This document shows positions 8,613 through 17,405 of a DNA stretch of 52,488 nt, piece by piece. A program made the translations under genes and the position numbers. How positions within the stretch are numbered: the stretch's first letter is position 1; each line of letters opens with the position of its first letter. Origin of the DNA: Prevotella sp. (lineage in GTDB: Bacteria > Bacteroidota > Bacteroidia > Bacteroidales > Bacteroidaceae); assembly GCA_017541365.1 (NCBI GenBank), contig JAFXZF010000104.1, positions 1 to 52,488 of the forward strand, read 5' to 3'. A model generated the notes under the pieces. It saw only the letters and a program-made list of their open reading frames with translations. It made no database searches and was not told the origin of the DNA.

Positions 8613-9182
8613 TTAAGCATTAGCCCCCATATCAAAGGCTTTAAGGTTTGCCTCGACAATCTTCTCGCCCTTACGAGCAAAGATGGTAGCAACAGCTTCG
8701 CGAAGGGCTTCGGCAGAAACTATCTCTATATACTTTGCTGCCATGCCGAGAAGCACTACGTTAGCGCTACGAGCGCTGCCGGCATCCTTGGCAACAGCCT
8801 CGATGTCGAGCTGCACCACATGAAGAAGTGATGAGAGTTCGGCAAAGAGAGCCTGCTCCTCAGGGTAGTTAGGGATATTGACGAATGGTTTGTTGCTGGT
8901 AACTATCACGCCGTCCTTGGAGAGGTAAGGCAGATAGCGCAAAGCCTCCATAGGTTCCATAGAGATGATGAGGTCTGCCCCACCCTTTGCTATAAGGTCG
9001 CTGTAGATGGGTTCGGTAGAGAGACGCAGATTAGACTGCACGTCGCCTCCGCGCTGACTCATTCCGTGTACCTCAGCCTGCTTCAGGTTTACGTTGGCAC
9101 GTGTTGCTGCCTCACCTATTATTGTTGCGATGGAGAGGATTCCTTGACCTCCTACTCCACATAGTATAATGTCTTTCTTCAT
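8613..9182 (-). CDS. iorB: Indolepyruvate/aryl-pyruvate oxidoreductase beta subunit
   Basis: This 189-residue gamma-type (KOR-gamma) subunit of the 2-oxoacid:ferredoxin oxidoreductase family has CGVGGQGILS near the N-terminus and AEVHGMSQRGGDVQSNLRL at about residues 37-55, both hallmarks of IorB. It pairs with IorA, whose gene ends 22 bases upstream. Together they convert aryl-pyruvates such as indolepyruvate, phenylpyruvate and 4-hydroxyphenylpyruvate into aryl-acetyl-CoA plus CO2 and reduced ferredoxin. The reaction can also run in the reductive carboxylation direction. Confidence 0.93.
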   Translation of the reverse strand: MKKDIILCGVGGQGILSIATIIGEAATRANVNLKQAEVHGMSQRGGDVQSNLRLSTEPIYSDLIAKGGADLIISMEPMEALRYLPYLSKDGVIVTSNKPFVNIPNYPEEQALFAELSSLLHVVQLDIEAVAKDAGSARSANVVLLGMAAKYIEIVSAEALREAVATIFARKGEKIVEANLKAFDMGANA

Positions 9183-9204
9183 TTCGTTATTTCGTTATTA
9201 CGAC

Positions 9205-10833
9205 TTAGGCATTCTTCATCTTCGCCTTCTCTCGAGCGTGGCGTGAAGCCGTCTGGATGCACTCGCGGCGAGGAATGATTACGCTGACACCCTCATAAGC
9301 TATCTCATCACGAATGAGCTGTGCGATAGCTGGGATATTCTTTGGCAGAGGGGTGACAACGTGGAGGTGCTCAGGATCCATACCAAGACCAAGACAGATA
9401 GCCTCGAACTTGTTGGTGCCTGCACTATCCTGACCGCCCGTCATACCTGTGGTGAGGTTGTCGGAAATGACAACCGTGATAGGGCTGTTGTCGTTGATGG
9501 CATCGAGCAACCCCGTCATACCAGAGTGAGTGAAGGTAGAGTCGCCTATCACAGCTATAGCTGGACGCAGACCTGCATCGGCAGCACCCTTAGCCATAGT
9601 GATTGAGGCACCCATATCCACACAACTTGACAGAGCCTTGAATGGAGGCAGAGCGCCGAGGGTGTAGCAACCGATGTCGCCAAACACGCGTGCGTCAGGC
9701 ATCTCGTCGATTATCTCACGCAGGGCAGCATACACGTCTCTGTGACCACAACCCTGACAGAGCTGTGGTGGACGGCCTGCAAGATTCTTGGCAGGAGACA
9801 TGAGCTGTGGTGCTGGCACACCGAGAGCAGCAGCCACACAGTCGGGAGTGAGCTCGCCAGTGCGAGGGAGAGCGCCTGTAAGACGACCTGTAACAATATA
9901 GCCCGTGCCGAGGAGAGCCTTCACATCCTGCTCTACTACAGGCTGACCGTCCTCTACTACGAGCAGTTTGCCTGACTCATTAGCAAGCATCTGTATGCGC
10001 TGCTCAGGAAGAGGATACTGTGAAACCTTCTCCACGTTGAACATAGCCTGCTTCTCTGCTGGCAACTGTGAGAGGGCTTCCTTGACGTAGTTGTAGCCGA
10101 TACCACAAGCGATGATGCCTACCTTGTTTGCCTTATCGGTTGATTCGCCGTATTCGGAGATATTAAACTGGCTCTTGTTGGCAGCCATGAGCATCTGCTC
10201 CTGTTTCTCGAGCAGTACGGAATACTTCTTCTTTGCTATACCAGGGAGCAGTACCCACTGGTCGCATGAAGGCTTCATCTCATTCTGTGCCTTGGGCTCC
10301 TTAACCTCGACAGCGGCACGAGAGTGAGCCAGACGTGTTACCACACGCAGAAGAACAGGTTCCTTGATAGCCTCAGAGAAGTCGAAGGCTACCTGCATCA
10401 TGTCGTAAGCCTCCTGCTGGTTGGATGGCTCAAAGATAGGGATAAGAGCAAACTTGCCATAGAAGCGAGAATCCTGCTCGTTCTGGCTGGAATGCATAGA
10501 AGGGTCGTCAGCAGCAAGAACTACCAATCCGCCTTCAACACCCGTTATAGCGCTATTGACAAAGGCATCAGCACAAACGTTCATGCCCACATGCTTCATG
10601 CAGACGAGGGCACGCTTGCCTGCATACGACATACCGAGAGCAGCCTCCATAGCGGTCTTCTCGTTAGTACACCAGCGAGAACGAATCTTCTGTTCCTTAG
10701 CGTAGGGGTTGGTCTGAATAAATTCCGTGATTTCTGTTGATGGGGTGCCAGGATATGCGTACACGCCACTAAGTCCGGCATGTATCGCACCTAAAGCGAT
10801 GGCCTCATCACCCAGAAGTAATTTCTTTTCCAT
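9205..10833 (-). CDS. iorA: Indolepyruvate/aryl-pyruvate oxidoreductase alpha subunit (no C-terminal ferredoxin domain)
   Basis: This 542-residue thiamin-diphosphate subunit begins with the pyrimidine-binding domain (LLLGDEAIALGAIHAGLSGVYAYPGTP, with the catalytic-type glutamate in TNEKTAMEAALG). It continues to the TPP-binding domain with CQGCGHRDVYAAL, GDIGCYTLG and GDSTFTHSGMTGLLDAINDN, whose GDS...N pattern ligates magnesium and diphosphate. Many IorA proteins are 600-640 residues and end in a two-cluster ferredoxin domain. This one stops shortly after VIIPRRECIQTASRHAR without any CxxCxxC motif, so electron transfer must use another partner. It is the first gene of the nine-gene operon, about 45 bases after its promoter. 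Confidence 0.93.
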   Translation of the reverse strand: MEKKLLLGDEAIALGAIHAGLSGVYAYPGTPSTEITEFIQTNPYAKEQKIRSRWCTNEKTAMEAALGMSYAGKRALVCMKHVGMNVCADAFVNSAITGVEGGLVVLAADDPSMHSSQNEQDSRFYGKFALIPIFEPSNQQEAYDMMQVAFDFSEAIKEPVLLRVVTRLAHSRAAVEVKEPKAQNEMKPSCDQWVLLPGIAKKKYSVLLEKQEQMLMAANKSQFNISEYGESTDKANKVGIIACGIGYNYVKEALSQLPAEKQAMFNVEKVSQYPLPEQRIQMLANESGKLLVVEDGQPVVEQDVKALLGTGYIVTGRLTGALPRTGELTPDCVAAALGVPAPQLMSPAKNLAGRPPQLCQGCGHRDVYAALREIIDEMPDARVFGDIGCYTLGALPPFKALSSCVDMGASITMAKGAADAGLRPAIAVIGDSTFTHSGMTGLLDAINDNSPITVVISDNLTTGMTGGQDSAGTNKFEAICLGLGMDPEHLHVVTPLPKNIPAIAQLIRDEIAYEGVSVIIPRRECIQTASRHAREKAKMKNA

Positions 10834-10882
10834 TCTCTTTTTTGTATTCTTTGGGTTATAATCTATTAGCTTAAAAACTCCG

Positions 10883-10914
10883 CAAAGTTAACAAAAAAAT
10901 ATGGAACAGACAAA
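10883..10914 (-). promoter_or_regulatory. Promoter of the aryl-acetate operon
   Basis: TAACTTTG at 10883-10890 on the minus strand is the -7 box. TTTG at 10911-10914 lies 20 bases upstream. It predicts a leader of about 45 bases before iorA. I see no T-tailed hairpin between recX and this promoter, so transcription of the recX operon could also run through. Confidence 0.75.
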
Positions 10915-10932
10915 TAATAGCTTACATTTTGC

Positions 10933-11391
10933 TCATTTTTCCTGTAATTTACTGACACATGTCTCGGCTTGCGAATAAGAAAAGCCTCTTTGCATAGCAA
11001 AGCGAATAAGTTTCATGCGTTTTTCGTAGTCGGAATTGTACTTTATGCTTTTCACCTTGGTTTGTAGCAAAGGAAGCAGTATTTCCTCGTAGTCGTCATC
11101 GGCAACTTCATCGAGAATGGGCTGATAGACCTCGCGAGGTATGTGCTTGAAATACAGCGCCTGTTCCACCTTGCGCCTACCCCATCGGTTGTATTTTATC
11201 TTGTCGTTGATGAAATAGCGGGCATAGCGACTCTCGTCGATAAACTTCTCCTTGACAAGATAGCGTAGCACCTCCTGCTGAATGTCCTCCTCCACCTGCC
11301 AGCGCTCCATCTTCTTCCTCATGTCGTCAAGGCAATGTTCGGCTCTTGCGCAAGAGGCAGTAAGTTTTGCAAGTATTTGTTCCTTTGTCAT
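10933..11391 (-). CDS. recX: Regulatory protein RecX
   Basis: RecX binds RecA filaments and limits recombinase activity. This 152-residue protein shows the helical-repeat signature of the family: EDIQQEVLRYLVKEKFIDESRYARYFINDKIKYNRWGRRKVEQALYFK, with the characteristic WGRRKVEQAL segment. I place the start at ATG 11391 rather than TTG 11397, because the ATG follows the GH95 stop by two bases and gives MTKEQILAKL. It is the last gene of a transport and glycosidase operon, an unusual place for a DNA-repair regulator. recA is not in the window. Confidence 0.88.
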   Translation of the reverse strand: MTKEQILAKLTASCARAEHCLDDMRKKMERWQVEEDIQQEVLRYLVKEKFIDESRYARYFINDKIKYNRWGRRKVEQALYFKHIPREVYQPILDEVADDDYEEILLPLLQTKVKSIKYNSDYEKRMKLIRFAMQRGFSYSQAETCVSKLQEK

Positions 11392-11393
11392 CT

Positions 11394-14018
11394 TCAAAAC
11401 TTCGAGTATGGTGTTACTAACTCTATCTGTTGATCGGCCACGGTCATGATGTCGTAAACCTGAGTAGGCTTCAGGTGCAGAGCGGGAATCTTCGTTTCAT
11501 CCACGATATGAGGAGCAGGTATCTCGTACTGCTGCATCAGAGGGTTGGGATTGGCTCCCTTTGCCACAACGAGGGGAGTGAGGTCAATCTTCGTGGTGTG
11601 GCGAGCTGGGTGGTAAGGCACAGGTATCTTGGTTCGGGTAACTGTCAACAGCGGTTCTGCTGAGCGTATTCTGAGGTTGCCGCCAAGTAGCGACTTGATA
11701 ACCAAGTGATTGATTCTGCCATCTTTCCACTGAAGTTTTACTATCTCAAATCCTCCACGAGTGCGCAGTCCTGTGATGCAGCCCTCCTTAGCCCATTCAT
11801 CTGGCAAAGCAGGCAGTATGTGGAGTGCTCCGTCATGACTTTGTACCAGCATTTCTGCAATACCTGCACAGCAGCCGAAGTTGCCGTCAATCTGGAATGG
11901 CGGATGTGCATCAAACATATTGGCATAAGTGCCTCCGTCAGGATCTCTCATTGGTGCATTCGGGTTTTTCAGTTTCAGCTGGTTCTTTATTAGTTGTAAA
12001 GCATGGTTGCCATCTTGCTGGCGTGCCCATTGACACACTTTCCACCCCATAGACCATCCTCGGGAGGCATCACCTCGTCCCTCCAGCGATTTCCTCACCG
12101 CCTGAAAAAGCATGGGATTGGAATAAGGCGACACTTGGTTGCCAGGGAAAGCCCCCCACAGATGAGAAATATGACGATGACCGCTGGTCTCCTTATCCCA
12201 GTCATGCAACCACTCCTGCAGCTGTCCGTATTTGCCTATCTGCATGGGTGGCAACTGCGCACGTAGGGCATCGAGACTATCAGCAAACTCACCATCAACA
12301 CCTAATGTCTTAGCCGCTATGGAGGTACTGTGTAACAGGTCGTAAATCAGTTGGTTATCCATCGTCACACCTGAGAAGACGGCACAGTTTTGCTTCTTGC
12401 ACGTTTTCTCATCTACATAGCTGGCTATGCCAGGATGATTCTCTGGCGATACAGATGGTCCTGCCACCATATATCCAGTCACAGGGTCCTTGTACATAAA
12501 GTCCTGAAAGAACTGCGCTGCACCCTTCATCACGGGGTAATACTCCTTGAGGAAATTCTTATCACCTGTGTAGAGATAGTGCTCCCAGAGGTGTGAGCAG
12601 AACCACGCCCCACCCGTAGGCCATATAGCTGCGATATGATTATCCACCGCTCCTGTGGCACGCCATAGGTCGGTATTATGGTGCATCACCCATCCACGTG
12701 CTCCGTACATCTTGCGTGCAGTTTCCTGTCCCGTCTTGCTCACGTCCTTCACCATCTCAAAGAAAGGCTCGTGGCACTCCGACAGGTTTGTCACCTCTGC
12801 AGGCCAGTAGTTCATCTCCACATTGATGTTGGTGGTGTATTTAGAGTCCCAGGCAGGATATTGTCTTCCGTCAGGATTCCATATACCCTGTAGATTAGCT
12901 GGTTGTGTGCCTGGCTGTGAGGATGATATGAGCAGATACCTGCCAAACTGGAAATAGAGCGAAACAAGCGATGGATCATAAGAGGAAGAAAATTCCCTGA
13001 TACGCGTCTCCGTATCTTTTGCCGCCTGTAGTGAGTCACAGCCCAAGTCGAGTGTCACCCTGTCAAATTGCTTCTTGTACTTCCACGTGTGGTCGTACAG
13101 GGCTTTGGCATAGTAAGTGGTGTGGTACTGTCCGTAGTTAAACGTCTTGACCTTCTTGCAGAAGGCATCCATATAATATGCCGCCTTTTTCTTGGCATCT
13201 GCCACCTCACTATTGTAGCCATTGAAATTAGTTCCACAACTCACCACGATGGTTATACCCTTATCATCCTCTATAGAGCGCACGAGGGTATAGCACTCCA
13301 GTTTGTTAGGCACATTTTCCATAGCGGGTTTGGTAAGTGTGCTCTTCACCACAATCATCGAAGGGTCGCCCTTCTCCACCGTCACCGTCACCCTATCGCT
13401 CTTCTCTGGCGACAGGAATTTTATTGATGGCCTTAGCACCTCTTTATTCTTTATGGGGTTGATGACCTTACCATTCTTTGTTGCTGTGAGTCGGATAAAA
13501 ATCACCTTATCGATAAATGACGCGAAATACGTACGCTCGTAGGTGATACCGTCACAGTCGTACCTCACTCCTGCTGTAGCATTCGAAACATCGAGCCAAC
13601 GACGGTAGTTGGTATATTCATAATGCCCCAGTGACAGAAGCATCCTGCCCACCGACTCGTAAGCCATTCCGTGGCCCGTCTTCTCTATGTCTGCCACCAT
13701 ATTTTTCATAGCCAGTTTCTGGGCACTGATATAGCCCTCCTCCGTTTCCTGTGCTATCAGGTCACGCATCTCCTGCAGGTGTGGCAGGCAGTTTTCGTTA
13801 TAGTTGTTATATGGGCTACCACTCCAGAAAGTATCCTCATTGAGTTGTATGGTGTCTTGCTCCACACTACCCGATATCATAGCCCCCAGACGGCCGTTGC
13901 CTATTGGCAATGCCTCCTCCCAGTATTGTGCCGGACGGTTATACCACAACGTAAGGTCGTCAGAAGCTGTTGCCTCTAACGCAAACACTAAAAGAGAAAA
14001 AAACAGGAAACGTAACAT
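11394..14018 (-). CDS. Glycoside hydrolase family 95 (alpha-L-fucosidase/alpha-L-galactosidase type)
   Basis: This secreted glycosidase of about 874 residues has a signal peptide ([19 protein letters not shown]) starting at ATG 14018. A TTG at 14033 is possible but lies in repeat sequence. The N-terminal beta domain opens with [29 protein letters not shown], typical of GH95. The (alpha/alpha)6 barrel contains [17 protein letters not shown], whose paired asparagines match the GH95 catalytic Asn-x-Asn site. Further on is [16 protein letters not shown] with the base-activating aspartate. GH95 members remove alpha-1,2-fucose or alpha-L-galactose from plant xyloglucan or pectin side chains or from host glycans. 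It is co-oriented with an efflux operon and 2 bases from recX. Confidence 0.92.
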   Translation of the reverse strand: MLRFLFFSLLVFALEATASDDLTLWYNRPAQYWEEALPIGNGRLGAMISGSVEQDTIQLNEDTFWSGSPYNNYNENCLPHLQEMRDLIAQETEEGYISAQKLAMKNMVADIEKTGHGMAYESVGRMLLSLGHYEYTNYRRWLDVSNATAGVRYDCDGITYERTYFASFIDKVIFIRLTATKNGKVINPIKNKEVLRPSIKFLSPEKSDRVTVTVEKGDPSMIVVKSTLTKPAMENVPNKLECYTLVRSIEDDKGITIVVSCGTNFNGYNSEVADAKKKAAYYMDAFCKKVKTFNYGQYHTTYYAKALYDHTWKYKKQFDRVTLDLGCDSLQAAKDTETRIREFSSSYDPSLVSLYFQFGRYLLISSSQPGTQPANLQGIWNPDGRQYPAWDSKYTTNINVEMNYWPAEVTNLSECHEPFFEMVKDVSKTGQETARKMYGARGWVMHHNTDLWRATGAVDNHIAAIWPTGGAWFCSHLWEHYLYTGDKNFLKEYYPVMKGAAQFFQDFMYKDPVTGYMVAGPSVSPENHPGIASYVDEKTCKKQNCAVFSGVTMDNQLIYDLLHSTSIAAKTLGVDGEFADSLDALRAQLPPMQIGKYGQLQEWLHDWDKETSGHRHISHLWGAFPGNQVSPYSNPMLFQAVRKSLEGRGDASRGWSMGWKVCQWARQQDGNHALQLIKNQLKLKNPNAPMRDPDGGTYANMFDAHPPFQIDGNFGCCAGIAEMLVQSHDGALHILPALPDEWAKEGCITGLRTRGGFEIVKLQWKDGRINHLVIKSLLGGNLRIRSAEPLLTVTRTKIPVPYHPARHTTKIDLTPLVVAKGANPNPLMQQYEIPAPHIVDETKIPALHLKPTQVYDIMTVADQQIELVTPYSKF

Positions 14019-14027
14019 AGTAGGAAT

Positions 14028-14047
14028 CTTCAATCTTCAATCTTCAC
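14028..14047. repeat. ATTGAAG repeat at a gene junction
   Basis: Two ATTGAAG units on the minus strand straddle the end of the second ABC-2 permease gene and the beginning of the GH95 gene. They supply a potential TTG start (14031-14033). Confidence 0.7.
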
Positions 14048-15241
14048 CTCCCTCATCAGCCTTCTCTCCCTTCTGATTGCTATTATTAGTGAAAAGGCAA
14101 GATATACGATAGCGAGAATCCATAAGGCAACATATTCTGTTACACAGTCGCTGAGTAGTGCACCCATACTGTTCATGCGTACGAAGCCGCGAATTGCAAA
14201 TGTACTGGGGAAGATACATGATACTCCCTGCCAGAAACCTGATATGCTACTTTGGGGCCAACTGATACCGCTGATGAAAAGCATAGGGAGAGATGTAAAG
14301 ACAACTACAAGTATCACGTTCTCACGATAACGCACCATCTCGCTCGCCGTGATGGCAAAGAAAGAACATGCTACAAGGTAAGGCAGCAGAAACAGGAACA
14401 AGTCCCAGGCATGTACCATGCTGACAAAGCCGAAGATATGCGGAACTACGAGCGTTATCCATGCCAGCATAACAGCAAAAAGAAGTATGTATGCCGTAGC
14501 ATTGCCAAGGGTTCGCAGTACAATAGCTCTCCTTTGTATCACTATGCCCGACATTGGTTTGCGGAAATATGATTTCTCGTCTTCTCGGCGTGTGCCTGCC
14601 AACATTCCCACACCAAGGAGCATAGCCTGCTGAATGATAAGGACAAGAACAGCTGGAATGATAAAGTTGCCATAACCGCCAGTAGTGTTGAATATCGGCA
14701 CCTCGTCAAACTCTACAGGACGGACACTGATCTCCTCATCGCGAGTAGTGTATTTCTGCAGAGCCTGACGCTGTATCTCTGCACCCATAACACCACTGAC
14801 TGCTGTTGCCGACTGGAATATCGCCTTGTAGGCAAGCATATAGCTCATATCACAATAAACGCTGACATGACCTTGCTCCATCCTACCTATTTTCTGTGCA
14901 AAATCCTGAGGGAAGTGTATTATGCCGTAAACATCACCATGACCTATGGCACTCTTTGCCTCATCCATGTCCTTGCACTGCAGGGCTACTGAAACATCAG
15001 GCATAGCATCATATTTGCGTATAAACTCACGGCTGAGCGCGGAATGCGAGTCGTCAACCACAGCAACAGGAACATCCCGCGCCACCTCGTTATTGTATAT
15101 CCACGAATATATCAGCGGATAGCCTATAGGCAGAAAGATGAAGAACAGCAATACGCCCTCATCCTTCAGTATGGCACGGAGCTCGTCTATTATGTATTCA
15201 AAATATTTCAATATTTCAATCTTCTCACGCCTGATATTCAT
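14030..15241 (-). CDS. ABC-2 type transporter permease, second subunit
   Basis: This 403-residue membrane protein has the ABC2_membrane_3 layout. One N-terminal transmembrane segment ([17 protein letters not shown]) is followed by a large extracytoplasmic domain (about residues 50-215, with [27 protein letters not shown]). Five C-terminal helices start around [21 protein letters not shown]. Such permeases work as pairs with an HlyD adaptor and TolC channel. The gene overlaps the previous permease by 17 bases. No ATP-binding subunit is encoded next to it. Confidence 0.85.
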   Translation of the reverse strand: MNIRREKIEILKYFEYIIDELRAILKDEGVLLFFIFLPIGYPLIYSWIYNNEVARDVPVAVVDDSHSALSREFIRKYDAMPDVSVALQCKDMDEAKSAIGHGDVYGIIHFPQDFAQKIGRMEQGHVSVYCDMSYMLAYKAIFQSATAVSGVMGAEIQRQALQKYTTRDEEISVRPVEFDEVPIFNTTGGYGNFIIPAVLVLIIQQAMLLGVGMLAGTRREDEKSYFRKPMSGIVIQRRAIVLRTLGNATAYILLFAVMLAWITLVVPHIFGFVSMVHAWDLFLFLLPYLVACSFFAITASEMVRYRENVILVVVFTSLPMLFISGISWPQSSISGFWQGVSCIFPSTFAIRGFVRMNSMGALLSDCVTEYVALWILAIVYLAFSLIIAIRRERRLMREVKIED

Positions 15242-16376
15242 ACATTAACATCGCCTTGCGAATACGACGCAGAGTGAGCAATGGTAGCAAAGTAAACAAC
15301 AACATCACACCAATATGGATGGCAACATCGCTGAGGGGATATGTATTGAATACACACAACTGGTATATCTTATAGAAATGACGCATAGGAAACAGCCACG
15401 CTGCTGACTGCAAAGGGGCATCCATAGCGAATATGGGGAAGGCTGTGCCCACCATGGAGAAACTTAGCACAGCCCACAGAGAACATATACTCATAGACAT
15501 GCGCAACGATGGCATAAGACCGAAAATAAACAGAGCAAAACCCTGTGATGAGAGTACCGACAATAGGCACAGAAGGAGTATTCTGCCAAAGCCGCCAGGG
15601 GCAGGAAAATGGAGTATGCCAAAGAGATAAAACATAATGGCAGCAAACACCGTAAAGAATATCAACGTGTATGGCAACAACTTACCAACCAGAGCTTTAA
15701 CAATACTGCCTCCAGCAATTTTCAGCCATTCCTTACCCGTTCCAAACTTTATCTCTGTACCTACAGCATATACCGTAATAAGGAATATAAAAAGGAGCAC
15801 CATACCTGGTATAAGCATAGCACACAGGAAGATATTATAGCTCACCCATGGGTTACCTACCATGTGGAGGTCTATGCTGACAGGTTGAAGAAATGCTGCT
15901 ATCTGGTGCGAGGCAACACCCCGAGCCTGCATCACTCCCTGCCCCACTCCTGCCGAGGCAAGAGCACACATAGTCTTCATGTCCTTATAGGTCAAGGCGC
16001 CAGCTGTCAGCGAGGTATTGGTGTAATAGAACGACATGCGTGGCTGACGACCGCTCAACATATCACTGGTAAGATTGTGGGGAAAGAGTACAAAACCGTA
16101 TATCTCATTGCGCTGAATAGCATTTCGCGCCTCGTCAATAGAAGGATAATGAGCCACAACCTGTGTATTCTGGAAAGCATCAACCATACGTGTCAGCTTC
16201 CTTGTTGTGCTGGTATTGTCAAGGTCCACAATACCTATAGGCATCTTGAGAGGCTGTCCCTCGTCCATCAGTGTGGAGAAAAACACAGTGACAAACAATG
16301 GCAACACCACCATACATATTATATATATAGGGTGGCGAAGAAATGTCCTTATTTCACGCTTAATTAGCTCCCTCAA
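15225..16376 (-). CDS. ABC-2 type transporter permease, first subunit
   Basis: This ABC2_membrane_3-type permease has a hydrophobic N-terminal helix (YIICMVVLPLFVTVFFSTL), a periplasmic domain with MPIGIVDLDNTSTTRKLTRMVD, and a C-terminal bundle of five helices. It resembles its downstream partner in layout, so the two probably form a heterodimer. No ATG exists before the first helix. TTG at 16376 gives LRELIKREIRTFLRHP as the amphipathic start (383 residues). TTG at 16421 would add 15 residues encoded by spacer repeats. I favour 16376. Confidence 0.82.
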   Translation of the reverse strand: MRELIKREIRTFLRHPIYIICMVVLPLFVTVFFSTLMDEGQPLKMPIGIVDLDNTSTTRKLTRMVDAFQNTQVVAHYPSIDEARNAIQRNEIYGFVLFPHNLTSDMLSGRQPRMSFYYTNTSLTAGALTYKDMKTMCALASAGVGQGVMQARGVASHQIAAFLQPVSIDLHMVGNPWVSYNIFLCAMLIPGMVLLFIFLITVYAVGTEIKFGTGKEWLKIAGGSIVKALVGKLLPYTLIFFTVFAAIMFYLFGILHFPAPGGFGRILLLCLLSVLSSQGFALFIFGLMPSLRMSMSICSLWAVLSFSMVGTAFPIFAMDAPLQSAAWLFPMRHFYKIYQLCVFNTYPLSDVAIHIGVMLLFTLLPLLTLRRIRKAMLMYEYQA

Positions 16377-16421
16377 TTCTTGAACCTTTGAACTTTTGAA
16401 CTGTGAATTGTGAATTGTCAA
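16377..16421. repeat. TGAACTTTT/TGAATTG spacer repeat
   Basis: Degenerate 7- to 9-base units (TGAACCTT, TGAACTTT, TGAACTG, TGAATTG) fill the space between the HlyD stop and the first permease. They remain an open frame in permease phase. Confidence 0.8.
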
Positions 16422-17405
16422 TTACCTAACAACAACCGACATGCCAGGACGCAGGCCGTCAAACTTCTTTGTGGGTGTCGCCTTTACCTCGAAAGTCTTC
16501 ATATCAAACTGTCCGTTGGATTTTGTAGCCTTCCACGTAGCATACGAACCCTCATCCTTTATCGTGGTCACCTTCATCTCTATCTCTTTGTCGAAGGCAG
16601 GCACGTAGGCATTAAACGTGTCGCCTATCTTCATGCCCTTCAGCTGGTCTTCTCGCAGATTGAAGGCACCCCACATATCATTCATTATCGAAATAGTCAT
16701 TATTGGACTGCCAGCACCTATCAGTTCACCCACCTTGGGGTATATGGTGCTCACCTCACCCTCCATCTGGGCTATCTGTATTGTTTCCTTGCGGTATGAG
16801 TTCACCTCGTCAACAGCACCCTGCGCTCTCTTTACCTGAGCCTGTGCTGCTGCTTTCTCTTCTCTGCGGGCACCATTCTGAGCCATGTCATACTGACTCT
16901 TGGCGGCTTTCTCCTGCGCCTCATAAGCCTTATACTGTGCGTATGCCTCGTCACGCTTCTGTTCGCTCACAACTCCCTCATCAAATAGTCGCTGTACCCT
17001 CTCGTATGATTTCTTGGCTATGTCCAGTCCAGCCTTTGCCTGTTGCCACAGTTCGTAGGCACCCTGTATCTGTTCCTTGCGGGCACCAGCTGTAGCCATA
17101 TCGCTCATTGCCTCGGCAGCCGTCTCGGCTCCCATAGCTTGTTTTGCCTTTGCCACTACGTCAGGGGCATCGAGTATGGCGAGGGTATCACCTACGTGTA
17201 CGTAGTCACCCTCTTTGACGAGTATTCTCAGCACCCTTGACGGCACCTTGCTCGATACGCGGTATTCCTCTACCTCTATCTGTCCCTGTATAACCTCCTT
17301 CTCACTACCGATGGTGAAGAAGCCTATCAATCCTACAATGATTACTACTGCGCAGAACACCGTCAACGCAATCATCACGCTCTTATGTTGTTCTTTACTT
17401 TCCAT
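16422..17405 (-). CDS. HlyD family periplasmic adaptor protein
   Basis: This 327-residue membrane fusion protein has an N-terminal anchor (about residues 10-31), then the first half of a biotinyl-lipoyl-like domain (VPSRVLRILVKEGDYVHVGDTLAILD). A long alpha-helical hairpin follows (about 85-215, rich in A, E, K, Q and R). The second lipoyl half (GEVSTIYPKVGELIGAGSPIMTIS) and a beta-barrel end with LRPGMSVVVR. It should bridge the inner-membrane ABC-2 permeases to the TolC channel. Its start overlaps the end of the TolC gene by 11 bases. Confidence 0.92.
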   Translation of the reverse strand: MESKEQHKSVMIALTVFCAVVIIVGLIGFFTIGSEKEVIQGQIEVEEYRVSSKVPSRVLRILVKEGDYVHVGDTLAILDAPDVVAKAKQAMGAETAAEAMSDMATAGARKEQIQGAYELWQQAKAGLDIAKKSYERVQRLFDEGVVSEQKRDEAYAQYKAYEAQEKAAKSQYDMAQNGARREEKAAAQAQVKRAQGAVDEVNSYRKETIQIAQMEGEVSTIYPKVGELIGAGSPIMTISIMNDMWGAFNLREDQLKGMKIGDTFNAYVPAFDKEIEMKVTTIKDEGSYATWKATKSNGQFDMKTFEVKATPTKKFDGLRPGMSVVVR

